Source: Limnohabitans sp. (lineage in GTDB: Bacteria > Pseudomonadota > Gammaproteobacteria > Burkholderiales > Burkholderiaceae_C). Taken from it: a stretch of DNA of 64,000 nt. This document shows positions 52,498 to 61,638 of this stretch, piece by piece; position 1 is the stretch's first letter, and each line of letters starts with the position of its first letter. Location: NCBI GenBank assembly GCA_030158125.1, contig JAOATL010000015.1, forward strand, positions 310,001 through 374,000. Reading direction: 5' to 3'. A model generated the notes under the pieces. That model was given only the letters and a program-made list of their open reading frames with translations, had not been told where the DNA came from and did no database searches. Both the position numbers and the translations under genes were made by a program.

Positions 52498-53505
52498 ATG
52501 AGCCATTTGTATCCTCCTCTGTTGCCGCATCGTTCAGGCTACCTGGCTGTCGGGCATGGGCACGAGGTTTACTGGGAGGAGTGCGGCAACCCCATGGGGC
52601 GGCCGGTTGTGTTTCTTCACGGTGGGCCTGGCGGCGGCTGCTCGCCGACTGCCCGAAGGCTGTTCGATCCACGCCGCTACCGCATTATTTTGATGGACCA
52701 ACGCGGTTGCGGTCGGTCCACGCCGCATGCAGAAACAGCGCACAATTTTCTGGCTGATTTGGTTGCAGATCTTGAGCGGTTGCGTTTGCAAATGAAGGTG
52801 GACAAGTGGTTGTTGTGTGGTGGCTCTTGGGGTTGTACCCTGGCACTGGCTTATGCCAAAAAATTCACACAGCACGTCTCGGGCATGGTGCTTCGCGGCG
52901 TGTTTGCTGCACAAGATCATGAACTTGACTGGCTCTACAAAGCTGGTGGTGCCAGCCGAATTTTCCGCCAAGCATGGCAAGATTATGTGTCGGCCATTCG
53001 TGTGCACATGCCCATCGATGCAGCGCATCGCCTGGTAGGCGGCGGACAAAACAGCGAACTCTTGCGGGCTTATGACAAGGTCTTGCAAGAAGGCACGCAG
53101 GTCCAAGTGTTGGCCATGGCGCGTGCATGGTGCACATGGGAGGATGCACTCAGCAGCGTGTACCCCAGCGATCCTGCCCACGCCGCGCAAGCAAGCCCAG
53201 AAGAAGACATGCAATGTTTGGCGATGGCCAAAATTTCTGCGCACATGTTCGCACACGATCCCGATTTGGGCAGCCGCGGCAGCATTGTGCCCGCATCTGC
53301 GGATGACTTTTTAAAACACATTCCCGGCATCATTGTGCAGGGCCAGTTTGACATGGTGACGCCTGCCGAAACTGCTTGGCAATTGGCACAAGTCTGGCCA
53401 TTGGTGCAATTGCGGGTGGTGCACACGGCCGGACATTCCAGTCAAGACCCCGAATTGCAAAGCGCGCTGGTTGCTGCTTTGGATGACATGCTGACAGAAG
53501 TTTGA
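52498..53505 (+). CDS. Alpha/beta hydrolase of the prolyl aminopeptidase family (S33)
   Basis: 335 residues. Oxyanion motif HGGPGGGC, DQRGCGRS, the nucleophile elbow GGSWGCT with Ser, an Asp in VQGQFDMVTP and a late His in HTAGHSS complete the triad. Prolyl aminopeptidases release N-terminal proline. In a catabolic cluster a member may instead hydrolyse an amide or ester of the pathway. It follows the second EutA gene by 18 bases. Confidence 0.87.
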   Translation: MSHLYPPLLPHRSGYLAVGHGHEVYWEECGNPMGRPVVFLHGGPGGGCSPTARRLFDPRRYRIILMDQRGCGRSTPHAETAHNFLADLVADLERLRLQMKVDKWLLCGGSWGCTLALAYAKKFTQHVSGMVLRGVFAAQDHELDWLYKAGGASRIFRQAWQDYVSAIRVHMPIDAAHRLVGGGQNSELLRAYDKVLQEGTQVQVLAMARAWCTWEDALSSVYPSDPAHAAQASPEEDMQCLAMAKISAHMFAHDPDLGSRGSIVPASADDFLKHIPGIIVQGQFDMVTPAETAWQLAQVWPLVQLRVVHTAGHSSQDPELQSALVAALDDMLTEV

Positions 53506-53525
53506 AAAAATTAACAGGAGACAAA

Positions 53526-53990
53526 ATGGCTTTAACCCCCTTCGTCGTGGACGGTCAATCCGTTCAAATTGACAGCGATCCACAAATGCCTTTGTTGTAT
53601 GCATTGCGCGATGATTTGCAATTGAACAATCCCAAATTTGGTTGTGGCTTGGCGCAATGCGGCGCATGCACGGTGCATCTGGATGGTCAAGCCATTCGCT
53701 CATGTGTCATGCCGGTGTCTGCCGTGAAGGGCAAGAAAGTTACCACCTTGGCAGGCTTGGGCACGCCCGAAAAACCACATCCCATTCAGGTGGCTTTTTT
53801 GGAAGAGCAAGTTCCGCAATGCGGGCACTGCATCAACGGGTGGGTGATGACGTCTGCGGCTTTTTTGAAAAAAAATCCCAAAGCCACCGACGCAGAAATC
53901 AAAACGGCACTGGAAGGCTTGAAGTGCCGATGCGGCACGCATGTGTCTATTTTGCGGGCAATCAAGCGCGCACAAACCTTGATGGCCTGA
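53526..53990 (+). CDS. [2Fe-2S] small subunit of xanthine dehydrogenase-family hydroxylase (IorA-like)
   Basis: 154 residues with two 2Fe-2S clusters: a plant-type one (FGCGLAQCGACTVHLDG and later CVMP) and an alpha-helical one (CGHCINGW and CRCGTH). This is the small subunit of molybdenum hydroxylases such as isoquinoline 1-oxidoreductase. AGGAGA precedes the ATG. It is followed 9 bases later by the large subunit. Confidence 0.93.
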   Translation: MALTPFVVDGQSVQIDSDPQMPLLYALRDDLQLNNPKFGCGLAQCGACTVHLDGQAIRSCVMPVSAVKGKKVTTLAGLGTPEKPHPIQVAFLEEQVPQCGHCINGWVMTSAAFLKKNPKATDAEIKTALEGLKCRCGTHVSILRAIKRAQTLMA

Positions 53991-53999
53991 GGAGCAAGC

Positions 54000-56390
54000 A
54001 TGACACTATTTAAAAATACAGAAGCCACCAACTCGCAAGAGAATCTGCGGGGTGATGTTGACAAACTGTCCGGCAGTTCGCGCAGAGATTTTCTGAGCGC
54101 TGCTGGGGCATTGGTCGTCTCCGCTGTCGGTGGGGGCCTGTCAACATCCGCTTTGGCGCAAGCGGCAAGCGCAAATGCTGCTGGCGCGGTGTCAGCAGGT
54201 GCCGTTGGCACCACCTTGGCCACCATTGCCGCTATCAAGCCAGCGCTGAAAGCCGACGAGTTAGATTCTTGGGTGGCCATTCAGCCGGATGGCGCTGTGG
54301 TGGCCTATTACGGCAAAGTAGATTTAGGCCAAAGTCTGGATGTGGCCATTGCGCAAATCGTGGCTGAAGAGCTGGATGTGTCGTATCGCAAAGTCAAAAT
54401 TGTGATGGGCAATTCGGCCAGTTCTCTTAATCAAGGCGGTGCCTCCAGTGCTTTGGGCATTCAAGCAGGCGCCAAGCCTTTGCGCAATGCTGCAGCCGAA
54501 GCGCGGCGCATTTTGTTGAACTTGGCCAGCGAAAAGCTCAATGTGCCTGTGGCCCAACTGATTGTCGACGATGGCGAGATTGCCGTGAAAGGCAACAGCA
54601 CTCAAAAGGTCACCTATGCCGAGTTGATTGGCGGTAAGTTCTTCAATTCCAAAGTGGAATGGAACAAAAGAATTGGCAATCCCTTGGATGTCAAAGGTGT
54701 GGCCAAACCCAAATCGCCGGCCGAATACCGCGTGGTCGGTTTGTCGATTCCACGCAACGACGTGGCCTGGAAAGTCTTTGGCACCAATGGCAACATTGCC
54801 GACGTCAAAGTCCCGGGCATGTTGCATGCACGGGTCGTTCGCACACCCTGGGCTGGCAGTGTGGCCGAGGCGGTAGACGAAGCCTCTATCAAGCACATCC
54901 AAGGTGCCCGGCTGGTGCGGGAAAAGAATTTTTTGGCGGTGGTTGCGCCGCGCGAATGGGATGCTGTCAGGGCTGCCAAAGCATTGAAGGTGACATGGAG
55001 CGCATCACCCAAGCCCTTTCCAGAGTTTGAAAAACTGCACGAGCACATTCGTCAAGCGCCAACGCGCAAGCGAACTGAAGAGTCCAAAAAAGGCGATGTC
55101 ATGGCCAGTTTGAGCACCGCCGTGAAAGTGGTGGAGGCCGAATACCTGTGGCCATTTCAATCGCATGCCAGCATGGGCCCTGCCAGTGCTGTGGCCGATG
55201 TCAAAGCCGACAAGATCACAATTTGGACCGGCTCGCAAAAGCCTCACTATGCGCGCGATGGTGTGGCGGCGTTGTTGAAAGTGCCGGTTGAGACGGTTGA
55301 GGCCATTTGGGTTCAAGGCCCTGGCTCTTACGGGCGCAATGATGCCGGTGATGCGGTGTTAGATGCCGCATACATTTCCAAAATGGTCGGCCAGCCTGTG
55401 CGTGTGCAAGGCATGCGACACGACGGAACAGCGTGGGACCCCAAAGCGCCCGCTTCTGTGCACCGTGCGCGTGCTGCCATCGACGCCACTGGCAAAGTGG
55501 TCGCATACGACTTCACCACGCGCGCGTTTTCCAGGGCGACCATTGACAGCAACGAGTCAGACCCGCGCGACAGCTTGGTCGGCATGGAATTGGGTTTGCC
55601 GTCCAAGGGCGGCATGACCTTTGGCATCCCCGAGGAAAGTTATGCCTTTGACAACAAACGGATGTCTTGGGAGGTAATTCCCGATTTGATTGCCAGTGCG
55701 TCTCCTATGCGAACCTCTCACATGCGCGATCCTGTGGGTTTGCAAATTCAATTCGCCAGCGAGCAGTTCATCGATGAGCTGGCCAGTGCCACAGGCGAGG
55801 ACCCCATTGCTTTTCGCATGAAGTACGCCAAGGCGCCACGCGATATTGCCGTGCTGAAAGCAGCCGCTGAAAAATCGGGTTGGGAGCCTCGTGGCAATGC
55901 AAAACGAGACCGCAGTGGCAAAGTCTTGAGCGGCCGTGGCATTGCCTATGCGCAACGCGCTGGCACCATAGTGGCGGTGGTCGCTGAAATTGAAGTGGAC
56001 CGAAAAACTGGCCGTATTTGGGGCCGCAAGTTCACCGTGGCGCACGACTGCGGTTTGATTGTCAATCCACAAGGACTGCGTTACACCATTGAGGGCGCGC
56101 TGGTGCAGGCTTTGTCTCGCACCTTGTACGAAGAGGTGCAATTTGCGCCCGACAAAGTCAAGAGTGTGGATTGGAGCAGCTACCCTATTTTGGAAATCAA
56201 GGACACACCAGAGAACATCGACATTGTGTTGATCAATCGACCTGAGGCACCACCTACCGGTGCCGGTGAGGCCACCTGCCGCGTGGTACCTGCTGCCATT
56301 GCCAACGCATTCTTTGATGCAACGGGGGTTCGCATGCGACAAGCACCGCTGAACCCCGCGCGCGTGAAAACAGTTTTGAGCAAAACCTGA
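54000..56390 (+). CDS. Molybdopterin large subunit of periplasmic hydroxylase (IorB-like)
   Basis: 796 residues. A twin-arginine signal (SSRRDFLSAAGALVVSAVGG) precedes the mature protein, so the complex is exported folded. The substrate/Mo region shows GSQKPHYARDGVAA, RNDAGDAVLDAAY and the catalytic Glu in TGAGEATCRVVPAAIANAFF. IorB-like enzymes hydroxylate N-heterocycles or oxidise aldehydes next to the ring and pass electrons to cytochrome c. A candidate cytochrome c is encoded at 47748-48101. GAGGAG precedes the ATG. The substrate is not known. Confidence 0.92.
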   Translation: MTLFKNTEATNSQENLRGDVDKLSGSSRRDFLSAAGALVVSAVGGGLSTSALAQAASANAAGAVSAGAVGTTLATIAAIKPALKADELDSWVAIQPDGAVVAYYGKVDLGQSLDVAIAQIVAEELDVSYRKVKIVMGNSASSLNQGGASSALGIQAGAKPLRNAAAEARRILLNLASEKLNVPVAQLIVDDGEIAVKGNSTQKVTYAELIGGKFFNSKVEWNKRIGNPLDVKGVAKPKSPAEYRVVGLSIPRNDVAWKVFGTNGNIADVKVPGMLHARVVRTPWAGSVAEAVDEASIKHIQGARLVREKNFLAVVAPREWDAVRAAKALKVTWSASPKPFPEFEKLHEHIRQAPTRKRTEESKKGDVMASLSTAVKVVEAEYLWPFQSHASMGPASAVADVKADKITIWTGSQKPHYARDGVAALLKVPVETVEAIWVQGPGSYGRNDAGDAVLDAAYISKMVGQPVRVQGMRHDGTAWDPKAPASVHRARAAIDATGKVVAYDFTTRAFSRATIDSNESDPRDSLVGMELGLPSKGGMTFGIPEESYAFDNKRMSWEVIPDLIASASPMRTSHMRDPVGLQIQFASEQFIDELASATGEDPIAFRMKYAKAPRDIAVLKAAAEKSGWEPRGNAKRDRSGKVLSGRGIAYAQRAGTIVAVVAEIEVDRKTGRIWGRKFTVAHDCGLIVNPQGLRYTIEGALVQALSRTLYEEVQFAPDKVKSVDWSSYPILEIKDTPENIDIVLINRPEAPPTGAGEATCRVVPAAIANAFFDATGVRMRQAPLNPARVKTVLSKT

Positions 56391-56401
56391 AGGGACTCCT
56401 C

Positions 56402-57496
56402 ATGCATGCGTTTTTCAATCGTTTAGAAAAGACTTTGCAACACACCTGGGCACCGCTGGCAGCGGCTGCGGTATGGGGCAGCTTGGCGCTTTCTACAGCC
56501 CAGGCGCAAACCGTTGCCGCAGGCGCCCCTAGCCCCCATGAAGCCATTTTCATGAACAAAGCAGCAGACCGTGAAGCCTGGCTTTTAGAGCGCGCCAAGA
56601 AGGAGGGTGGGTTGACGCTTTACACCTCTTTGTCGCCGACCGAGTCAGGCCCATTGGCAGCTGAGTTTGAAAAAAAATATGGCATCAAGGTCACCATTTG
56701 GCGTGGCCTGAGCGATGGTGTGGTGCAACGTGTGGTGAATGAAAGCCGGGCCAAACGACATGTGGTGGATGTGGTGGAAACCAATGGACCCGAGATGGAA
56801 ATTTTGGCGCGCGAAAAAGTATTGAGCGAGTTTCACAGTCCGCACATCGCTGATTTGCCGCCAGGCATGATCCCCAAGCACCGCATGTGGATGCCCGACC
56901 GCGTGAATTTCTTTGTGGTGGCGTACAACACTCAAAAAGTCAAACGCGAAGACCTGCCCAAACACTATGAAGGCTTTACAGAAGCCAAATGGAAAGGCCG
57001 CATTGCGATTGAGTCAACCGATGCCGAGTGGATGGGCGGCTTGGTCAATTCTCTGGGTGAGACGCGCGGCATGGCCTTTTTTAAAAAGCTGTCTGATCAA
57101 AAACCAGACGTTCGCAAAGGCCATATTTTGTTGGCGCAAATGGTGGCTGCGGGTGAAACCGATGTGGGCTTGACCATTTACAACGCCAACGCACAATCTT
57201 TGAAACAACGCGGTGCGCCCATCGATTGGGTGCCGATTGAGCCCACTTTGGCGCGACCGCAAGGCGTGGCGGTTGTTCGTCAGGCCGCGCATCCCCATGC
57301 CGCGGCTTTGTTCGCAGATTTCATTCTGTCGCCCGACGCGCAAGCCTTGCTCAACAGCATGGGCCGGCCACCCGCCAATCAAAAAGTGAAATCCAATTTG
57401 AACAACTTCAACTACGTCCTCACCGAGCCTGGCATTGTGGTGGACGAAGCTGAAAAATGGAATCAGCATTGGACTCGTTTATTTTTAAGCAAATGA
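56402..57496 (+). CDS. ABC transporter substrate-binding protein (third)
   Basis: 364 residues, homologous to those at 42341 and 43453 (GLTLYTSLSPTES, RHVVDVVETNGPEMEILARE, VRKGHILLAQMVAAGETDVG). The signal peptide ends near LALSTAQAQ. There is no permease or ATPase nearby, so it probably works with those at 37016-39937. AGGGA lies before the ATG. Confidence 0.88.
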   Translation: MHAFFNRLEKTLQHTWAPLAAAAVWGSLALSTAQAQTVAAGAPSPHEAIFMNKAADREAWLLERAKKEGGLTLYTSLSPTESGPLAAEFEKKYGIKVTIWRGLSDGVVQRVVNESRAKRHVVDVVETNGPEMEILAREKVLSEFHSPHIADLPPGMIPKHRMWMPDRVNFFVVAYNTQKVKREDLPKHYEGFTEAKWKGRIAIESTDAEWMGGLVNSLGETRGMAFFKKLSDQKPDVRKGHILLAQMVAAGETDVGLTIYNANAQSLKQRGAPIDWVPIEPTLARPQGVAVVRQAAHPHAAALFADFILSPDAQALLNSMGRPPANQKVKSNLNNFNYVLTEPGIVVDEAEKWNQHWTRLFLSK

Positions 57497-57514
57497 TTTA
57501 ACAGAAGTAAATAC

Positions 57515-58240
57515 ATGACCTCCTCTCTCTCTCAACTGATCGAAGATTTGGCAACTGCCAATCAAATTCTGGCCAACGAAGGCGTCTTTGACGGGTTTGG
57601 CCACATCAGCGTGCGTCATCCAGACAATCCAGAGCGATTTTTCATCGCTCGCAGCATGGCGCCAGCATCCGTCACGGCGCAAGACATTGTGGAATGTGAT
57701 TTGAATGGTGACGTGCACGATGCGCAAGGCCGCAAGTCATATTTAGAACGCTTCATTCACAGCGCCATTTACAAGAAGCGCCCAGATGTCAACTCCGTGG
57801 TGCACAGCCATTCGCCCGCCATCATTCCGTTTGGGGTCACAGGTGCGCGGCTGCGTCCCATCTGCCACATGAGTGGTTTTTTGGGCAGCAATGTGCCCAC
57901 CTTTGAAATTCGCAACACACTGGGCGAAACTTCCGACATGTTGATTCGCAACCAAAGCATTGGTGAATCTTTGGCCGACACCTTGGGCAACAACACCGTG
58001 GCTTTGCTGCGCGGCCACGGCAACGTGGTGGTGGCCAGTTCGATTCAGTTGGCTGTGTTCCGGGCCTATTACACAGAAGGCAATGCCAAGCTGCAAGCCG
58101 AAGCCATGCGCATGAGCTTTGGCATGGGCTTGGGTGAGCCGGTGTATTTGACAGAAGACGAGGCGCGCAATTCTGCAGAGACCAATGCAGGGCAAGTTGA
58201 GCGACCCTGGAATGTTTGGAAAAGCAAGTTGCCCAAGTAA
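57515..58240 (+). CDS. Class II aldolase/adducin family protein
   Basis: 241 residues with the metal-binding histidines of the family in VVHSHSPAIIPFG and LLRGHGNVVVAS and the acidic segment KSYLERFIHSAIYKKRPDV. Members include fuculose aldolase and decarboxylases such as 3,4-dihydroxyphthalate and 2,3-dihydroxy-p-cumate decarboxylase. Given the Rieske and cupin neighbours, decarboxylation of a dihydroxy-aromatic acid is a reasonable inference. The ribosome site is weak. Confidence 0.88.
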   Translation: MTSSLSQLIEDLATANQILANEGVFDGFGHISVRHPDNPERFFIARSMAPASVTAQDIVECDLNGDVHDAQGRKSYLERFIHSAIYKKRPDVNSVVHSHSPAIIPFGVTGARLRPICHMSGFLGSNVPTFEIRNTLGETSDMLIRNQSIGESLADTLGNNTVALLRGHGNVVVASSIQLAVFRAYYTEGNAKLQAEAMRMSFGMGLGEPVYLTEDEARNSAETNAGQVERPWNVWKSKLPK

Positions 58241-58263
58241 TTTGTCACTGAAAGAAAATCCAC

Positions 58264-59283
58264 ATGTCCCATCTCAACACCTCTATGCTTTTCAGGGCTC
58301 GACGCGCTAGCGTGTGCGTTGCCGCCATGGCTTTGTGCAGCGCCCTGTGGCCTGTCCACGCCAGCGCGCAATCCAGCAGCAACACCTACCCCGCAGGCCC
58401 AGTCACTTTGCTGGTGCCCTTCACCACGGGCACTGGCGCCGATTTGTTGGCACGCATGCTGGGCCCCAAATTGGCCGACAAATGGAAGGTGTCGGTGGTG
58501 ACCGAGAACAAGGCGGGTGCCAGTGGCGCCATAGGCACCGGCGTCGCGGCCAAGGCGGCACCCAACGGCCTCACTGTCTTGATCACTGCAACAGCGCACG
58601 GCACCTTTCCCGCCTTGATGCCCAAGTTGCCCTTTAACCCACAGCAAGCATTCACACCCGTGATTTTGTTGGGAACCAGCGCCTTGGGTGTGGCCACGTC
58701 GGGCAAGTCACCCTTGAACACCTTCAAAGATTTGCAAGAGAGCGCCAAGAAACAACCGGGCGTGTTGAACTACTCGTCGCCAGGCACGGGCTCTCCGCAG
58801 CACCTGGCCATGGAGTTGTTGGCACAGGAAACTCACATCAAACTTTTGCACGTGCCCTACAAAGGCACCGCAGGTGCCCTGACCGACTTGATGGGGGGCC
58901 ATGTCGAGGCCAGCATCGTGGCCTTGCAAACGGCCGCGCCACATCTGCAAAGCGGCGCGCTGCGCATGTTGGCCTTGATGAGTGCCGAACGCTCACCCGC
59001 ATTTCCCAATGTGCCCACCTTGAAAGAATTGGGCGTGGCCAATGGTGTGGTCGACACTTGGTATGGTGTGCTGGTGCCCGCTGGCACCCCGCCAGAGGTG
59101 GTTGCCAAACTCAATGCTGACTTCAACAGCTTGCTGCAATTGCCCGATGTCAAAGAAACCATGAACAAGCAAGGCATGGTGGTTGTGGGTGGCAAACCCG
59201 AACGCATGAATGACTTGGTCAAAAACGAACTGAGCCGCTGGGCGCGCGTGGTCGAAAAAGCCGGAATCAAGCCCGAGAACTGA
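58264..59283 (+). CDS. Bug/TctC-family substrate-binding receptor (third copy)
   Basis: 339 residues. The signal peptide region is VAAMALCSALWPVHASAQ, then the Bug pattern YPAGPVTLLVPFTTGTGADL and YSSPGTGSPQHLAMELLA. It is the last gene of the island before pyk. It has no adjacent TctA/TctB genes and may use those at 19587-21584. Confidence 0.9.
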   Translation: MSHLNTSMLFRARRASVCVAAMALCSALWPVHASAQSSSNTYPAGPVTLLVPFTTGTGADLLARMLGPKLADKWKVSVVTENKAGASGAIGTGVAAKAAPNGLTVLITATAHGTFPALMPKLPFNPQQAFTPVILLGTSALGVATSGKSPLNTFKDLQESAKKQPGVLNYSSPGTGSPQHLAMELLAQETHIKLLHVPYKGTAGALTDLMGGHVEASIVALQTAAPHLQSGALRMLALMSAERSPAFPNVPTLKELGVANGVVDTWYGVLVPAGTPPEVVAKLNADFNSLLQLPDVKETMNKQGMVVVGGKPERMNDLVKNELSRWARVVEKAGIKPEN

Positions 59284-59353
59284 CAATTTGTTCTCTGCTC
59301 GTAACCAATTTCGTGGGAAAATTGAAATTAAATTACACCGGAGACAAGTCCCC

Positions 59354-60790
59354 ATGCCCAGTCGCGCCACCAAAATTGTTGCCACCTTAGGCCCCGCTTC
59401 CAGCGAGCCGGCTTTGCTTGAAGCCATGATCCGGGCCGGTGTCAATGTGGTTCGTTTGAACTTCAGCCACGGCAAAGCGCAAGATCACATTGACCGTGCG
59501 CGTTTGGTGCGCGAAGCGGCGGCGCGCGCTGGCCGCGAAGTGGCCATCATGGCCGATTTGCAAGGCCCCAAAATTCGCGTCGGCAAGTTTGCAGACGGCA
59601 AAGTGATGCTCGAGCCAGGCGCCAAGTTTGTGTTGGACGCGTCCCGCACCGAACCCGGCGACTTGACCGGCGTGGGCTTGGATTACAAAGAGTTGCCACG
59701 CGATGTGAAGGCCGGTGATGTGCTGTTGCTCAATGACGGCCTGATTGTGCTCACCGTTGATTCGGTGCAAGGCGAACAAGTTCACACCACCGTCAAGTTG
59801 GGCGGTGAGTTGTCCAACAACAAAGGCATCAACAAACAAGGTGGCGGTTTGACGGCCCCAGCCCTGACCGGCAAAGACATGGACGACATCAAAACGGCCA
59901 TGAGCTTCCAAGCTGACTATGTGGCGGTGAGTTTCCCCAAAAACGCCACCGACATGGAAATGGCCCGTCAGTTGGCCAACGTGGCCGCGGCCCAGTACAA
60001 CCACAAGCCAGGCTTGATTGCCAAGATTGAACGCGCAGAAGCCATTCCCCGTTTAGAGGAAATTTTGTTGGCCAGCGACGGCATCATGGTGGCACGCGGC
60101 GACTTGGCCGTTGAAGTGGGCAATGCCGTGGTCCCTGCCTTGCAAAAACGCATGATCAAGTTGGCGCGTTTGCACGACAAGGTCGTGATCACGGCCACTC
60201 AAATGATGGAAAGCATGATCACCAATCCCGTGCCGACACGTGCCGAGGTGAGTGACGTGGCCAATGCCGTGCTCGACGGTACCGATGCGGTGATGTTGAG
60301 CGCCGAAACAGCTGCTGGCAAGTACCCGCTCGAAACGGTGGAGGAAATGGCCAAGATTTGTTTGGCGGCCGAAACCGCCGAAGAGTTTGAGTTGGACGGC
60401 GACTTCAGCGGCCAAACTTTCAGCCGCATCGACCAGTCAATTGCCATGGGGGCGCTGTTCACAGCCCATCACCTCAATGCCAAAGCCATTGTGGCGCTCA
60501 CAGATTCCGGCTCTACGGCCTTGTGGATGAGCCGCCATCGCGTCAATATCCCCATTTATGCGGTCACCACCAAGTTGTCCTCGCAGCGCAAAATGGCGCT
60601 GTATCGCAATGTGCGCCCCTTGTTGATGGACACCAGTGCCGATCGCGATACCGCCTTGGTTCAGGCAGAAAATCATTTGAAAAGCCGCGGCATTGTGTCT
60701 GGTGGTGACATTTATGCCATTACCTGTGGCGAGCCCATGGGCGCACCAGGCGGCACCAACATGCTCAAGATTTGCCGCGCAAGCGATTGA
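59354..60790 (+). CDS. pyk: Pyruvate kinase
   Basis: 478 residues. Landmarks: RATKIVATLGPASSEPALLE at the N-terminus, RLNFSHG, MADLQGPKIRVG, the signature IAKIERAEAIPRLEEIL, MVARGDLAVE and ATQMMESMI. It converts phosphoenolpyruvate and ADP to pyruvate and ATP. GGAGACAAG precedes the ATG at 59354. The 3' end overlaps the convergent PAP2 gene by 26 bases. Confidence 0.97.
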   Translation: MPSRATKIVATLGPASSEPALLEAMIRAGVNVVRLNFSHGKAQDHIDRARLVREAAARAGREVAIMADLQGPKIRVGKFADGKVMLEPGAKFVLDASRTEPGDLTGVGLDYKELPRDVKAGDVLLLNDGLIVLTVDSVQGEQVHTTVKLGGELSNNKGINKQGGGLTAPALTGKDMDDIKTAMSFQADYVAVSFPKNATDMEMARQLANVAAAQYNHKPGLIAKIERAEAIPRLEEILLASDGIMVARGDLAVEVGNAVVPALQKRMIKLARLHDKVVITATQMMESMITNPVPTRAEVSDVANAVLDGTDAVMLSAETAAGKYPLETVEEMAKICLAAETAEEFELDGDFSGQTFSRIDQSIAMGALFTAHHLNAKAIVALTDSGSTALWMSRHRVNIPIYAVTTKLSSQRKMALYRNVRPLLMDTSADRDTALVQAENHLKSRGIVSGGDIYAITCGEPMGAPGGTNMLKICRASD

Positions 60791-61481
60791 GCAGCGCCGT
60801 ACTGAGCCACCCTACACTCCAGCAAAGCCAAGCAGTCCACAGGGTGTGGCTCATGAAATGTGCGCCGCGCATTTGCTGAGACACCCCCAATACCGTGCCG
60901 GCCAAGAGCGCGCAGCTTAGCCACATGCGGGCACCGCGCGAGCCACTTTGCCGAAGGCTAAAGTAAGCGGCCATGAAGGCAAAACCGGTAGAGGCATGTC
61001 CGGCGGGGAAGCAGTGGCCGCCGCCGCCGTCTAGCTGAAACACGTTCCAATGCGAGACGTAGGTGGCCACGCCGCCAAACATGGCCAGGTCCCAAGGGCA
61101 GCTGGTCTTGCTCAGGCCTTTGATAAGGGTGATGGCGAGCAAAGCCGACAACACCGACACACACAAAGTGACGCGATCGGCGATTGCCAGATGGCGCAGG
61201 ATGGCCCAAGGCCGCCAAATGCCCACCAGCAGGGCGAGTAAAAACAGCCACCCCGCAGTGCGTGCACCCTCGTGCATCACTTTCACCATCCAAGGGTCAT
61301 CGCGGAGCGCAAAACCATTGGATTGCCCCCACCACTGGGCCATTTGCATGTCGCCGCCCGAGAAGTCCCATGCCAACAACAGGAACAGGCTGATCACACT
61401 GACCAAAGCGTCAGCCCGCCACGAAAAGCGTCTGGCGTGGTTGGCGTGAGGCGCAAGGTCTTTGAACATGGCCGAAATCAT
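60765..61481 (-). CDS. PAP2-family membrane phosphatase
   Basis: 238 residues from the ATG at 61481 (ATG 61469 is equally possible; no clear ribosome site for either). Six membrane segments and the phosphatase motifs: KGLSKTSCPWDL (variant of KxxxxxxRP), CFPAGHAS (PSGH type) and RGAHFMSHTLW (SRxxxxxH type). The Cys-Pro and Ala-Gly-His variants are seen in LpxE-like and other lipid phosphatases. It may dephosphorylate undecaprenyl or lipid phosphates. It is convergent with pyk. Confidence 0.85.
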   Translation of the reverse strand: MISAMFKDLAPHANHARRFSWRADALVSVISLFLLLAWDFSGGDMQMAQWWGQSNGFALRDDPWMVKVMHEGARTAGWLFLLALLVGIWRPWAILRHLAIADRVTLCVSVLSALLAITLIKGLSKTSCPWDLAMFGGVATYVSHWNVFQLDGGGGHCFPAGHASTGFAFMAAYFSLRQSGSRGARMWLSCALLAGTVLGVSQQMRGAHFMSHTLWTAWLCWSVGWLSTALLNRLRGKS

Positions 61482-61638
61482 AGTCGCAGTGGCCAAAAAA
61501 ACGGCCAAGAACCCTTCAAGTTGATAAAATCTCTGCCAGTTACAAGTCGGTTACATGATCCCGGAATGAAGTTTTTCATCCTGACATTGCTGCAACCACA
61601 ACGCTTGAAAATGGTTTTTTAACTTTGGGATTTTCATC

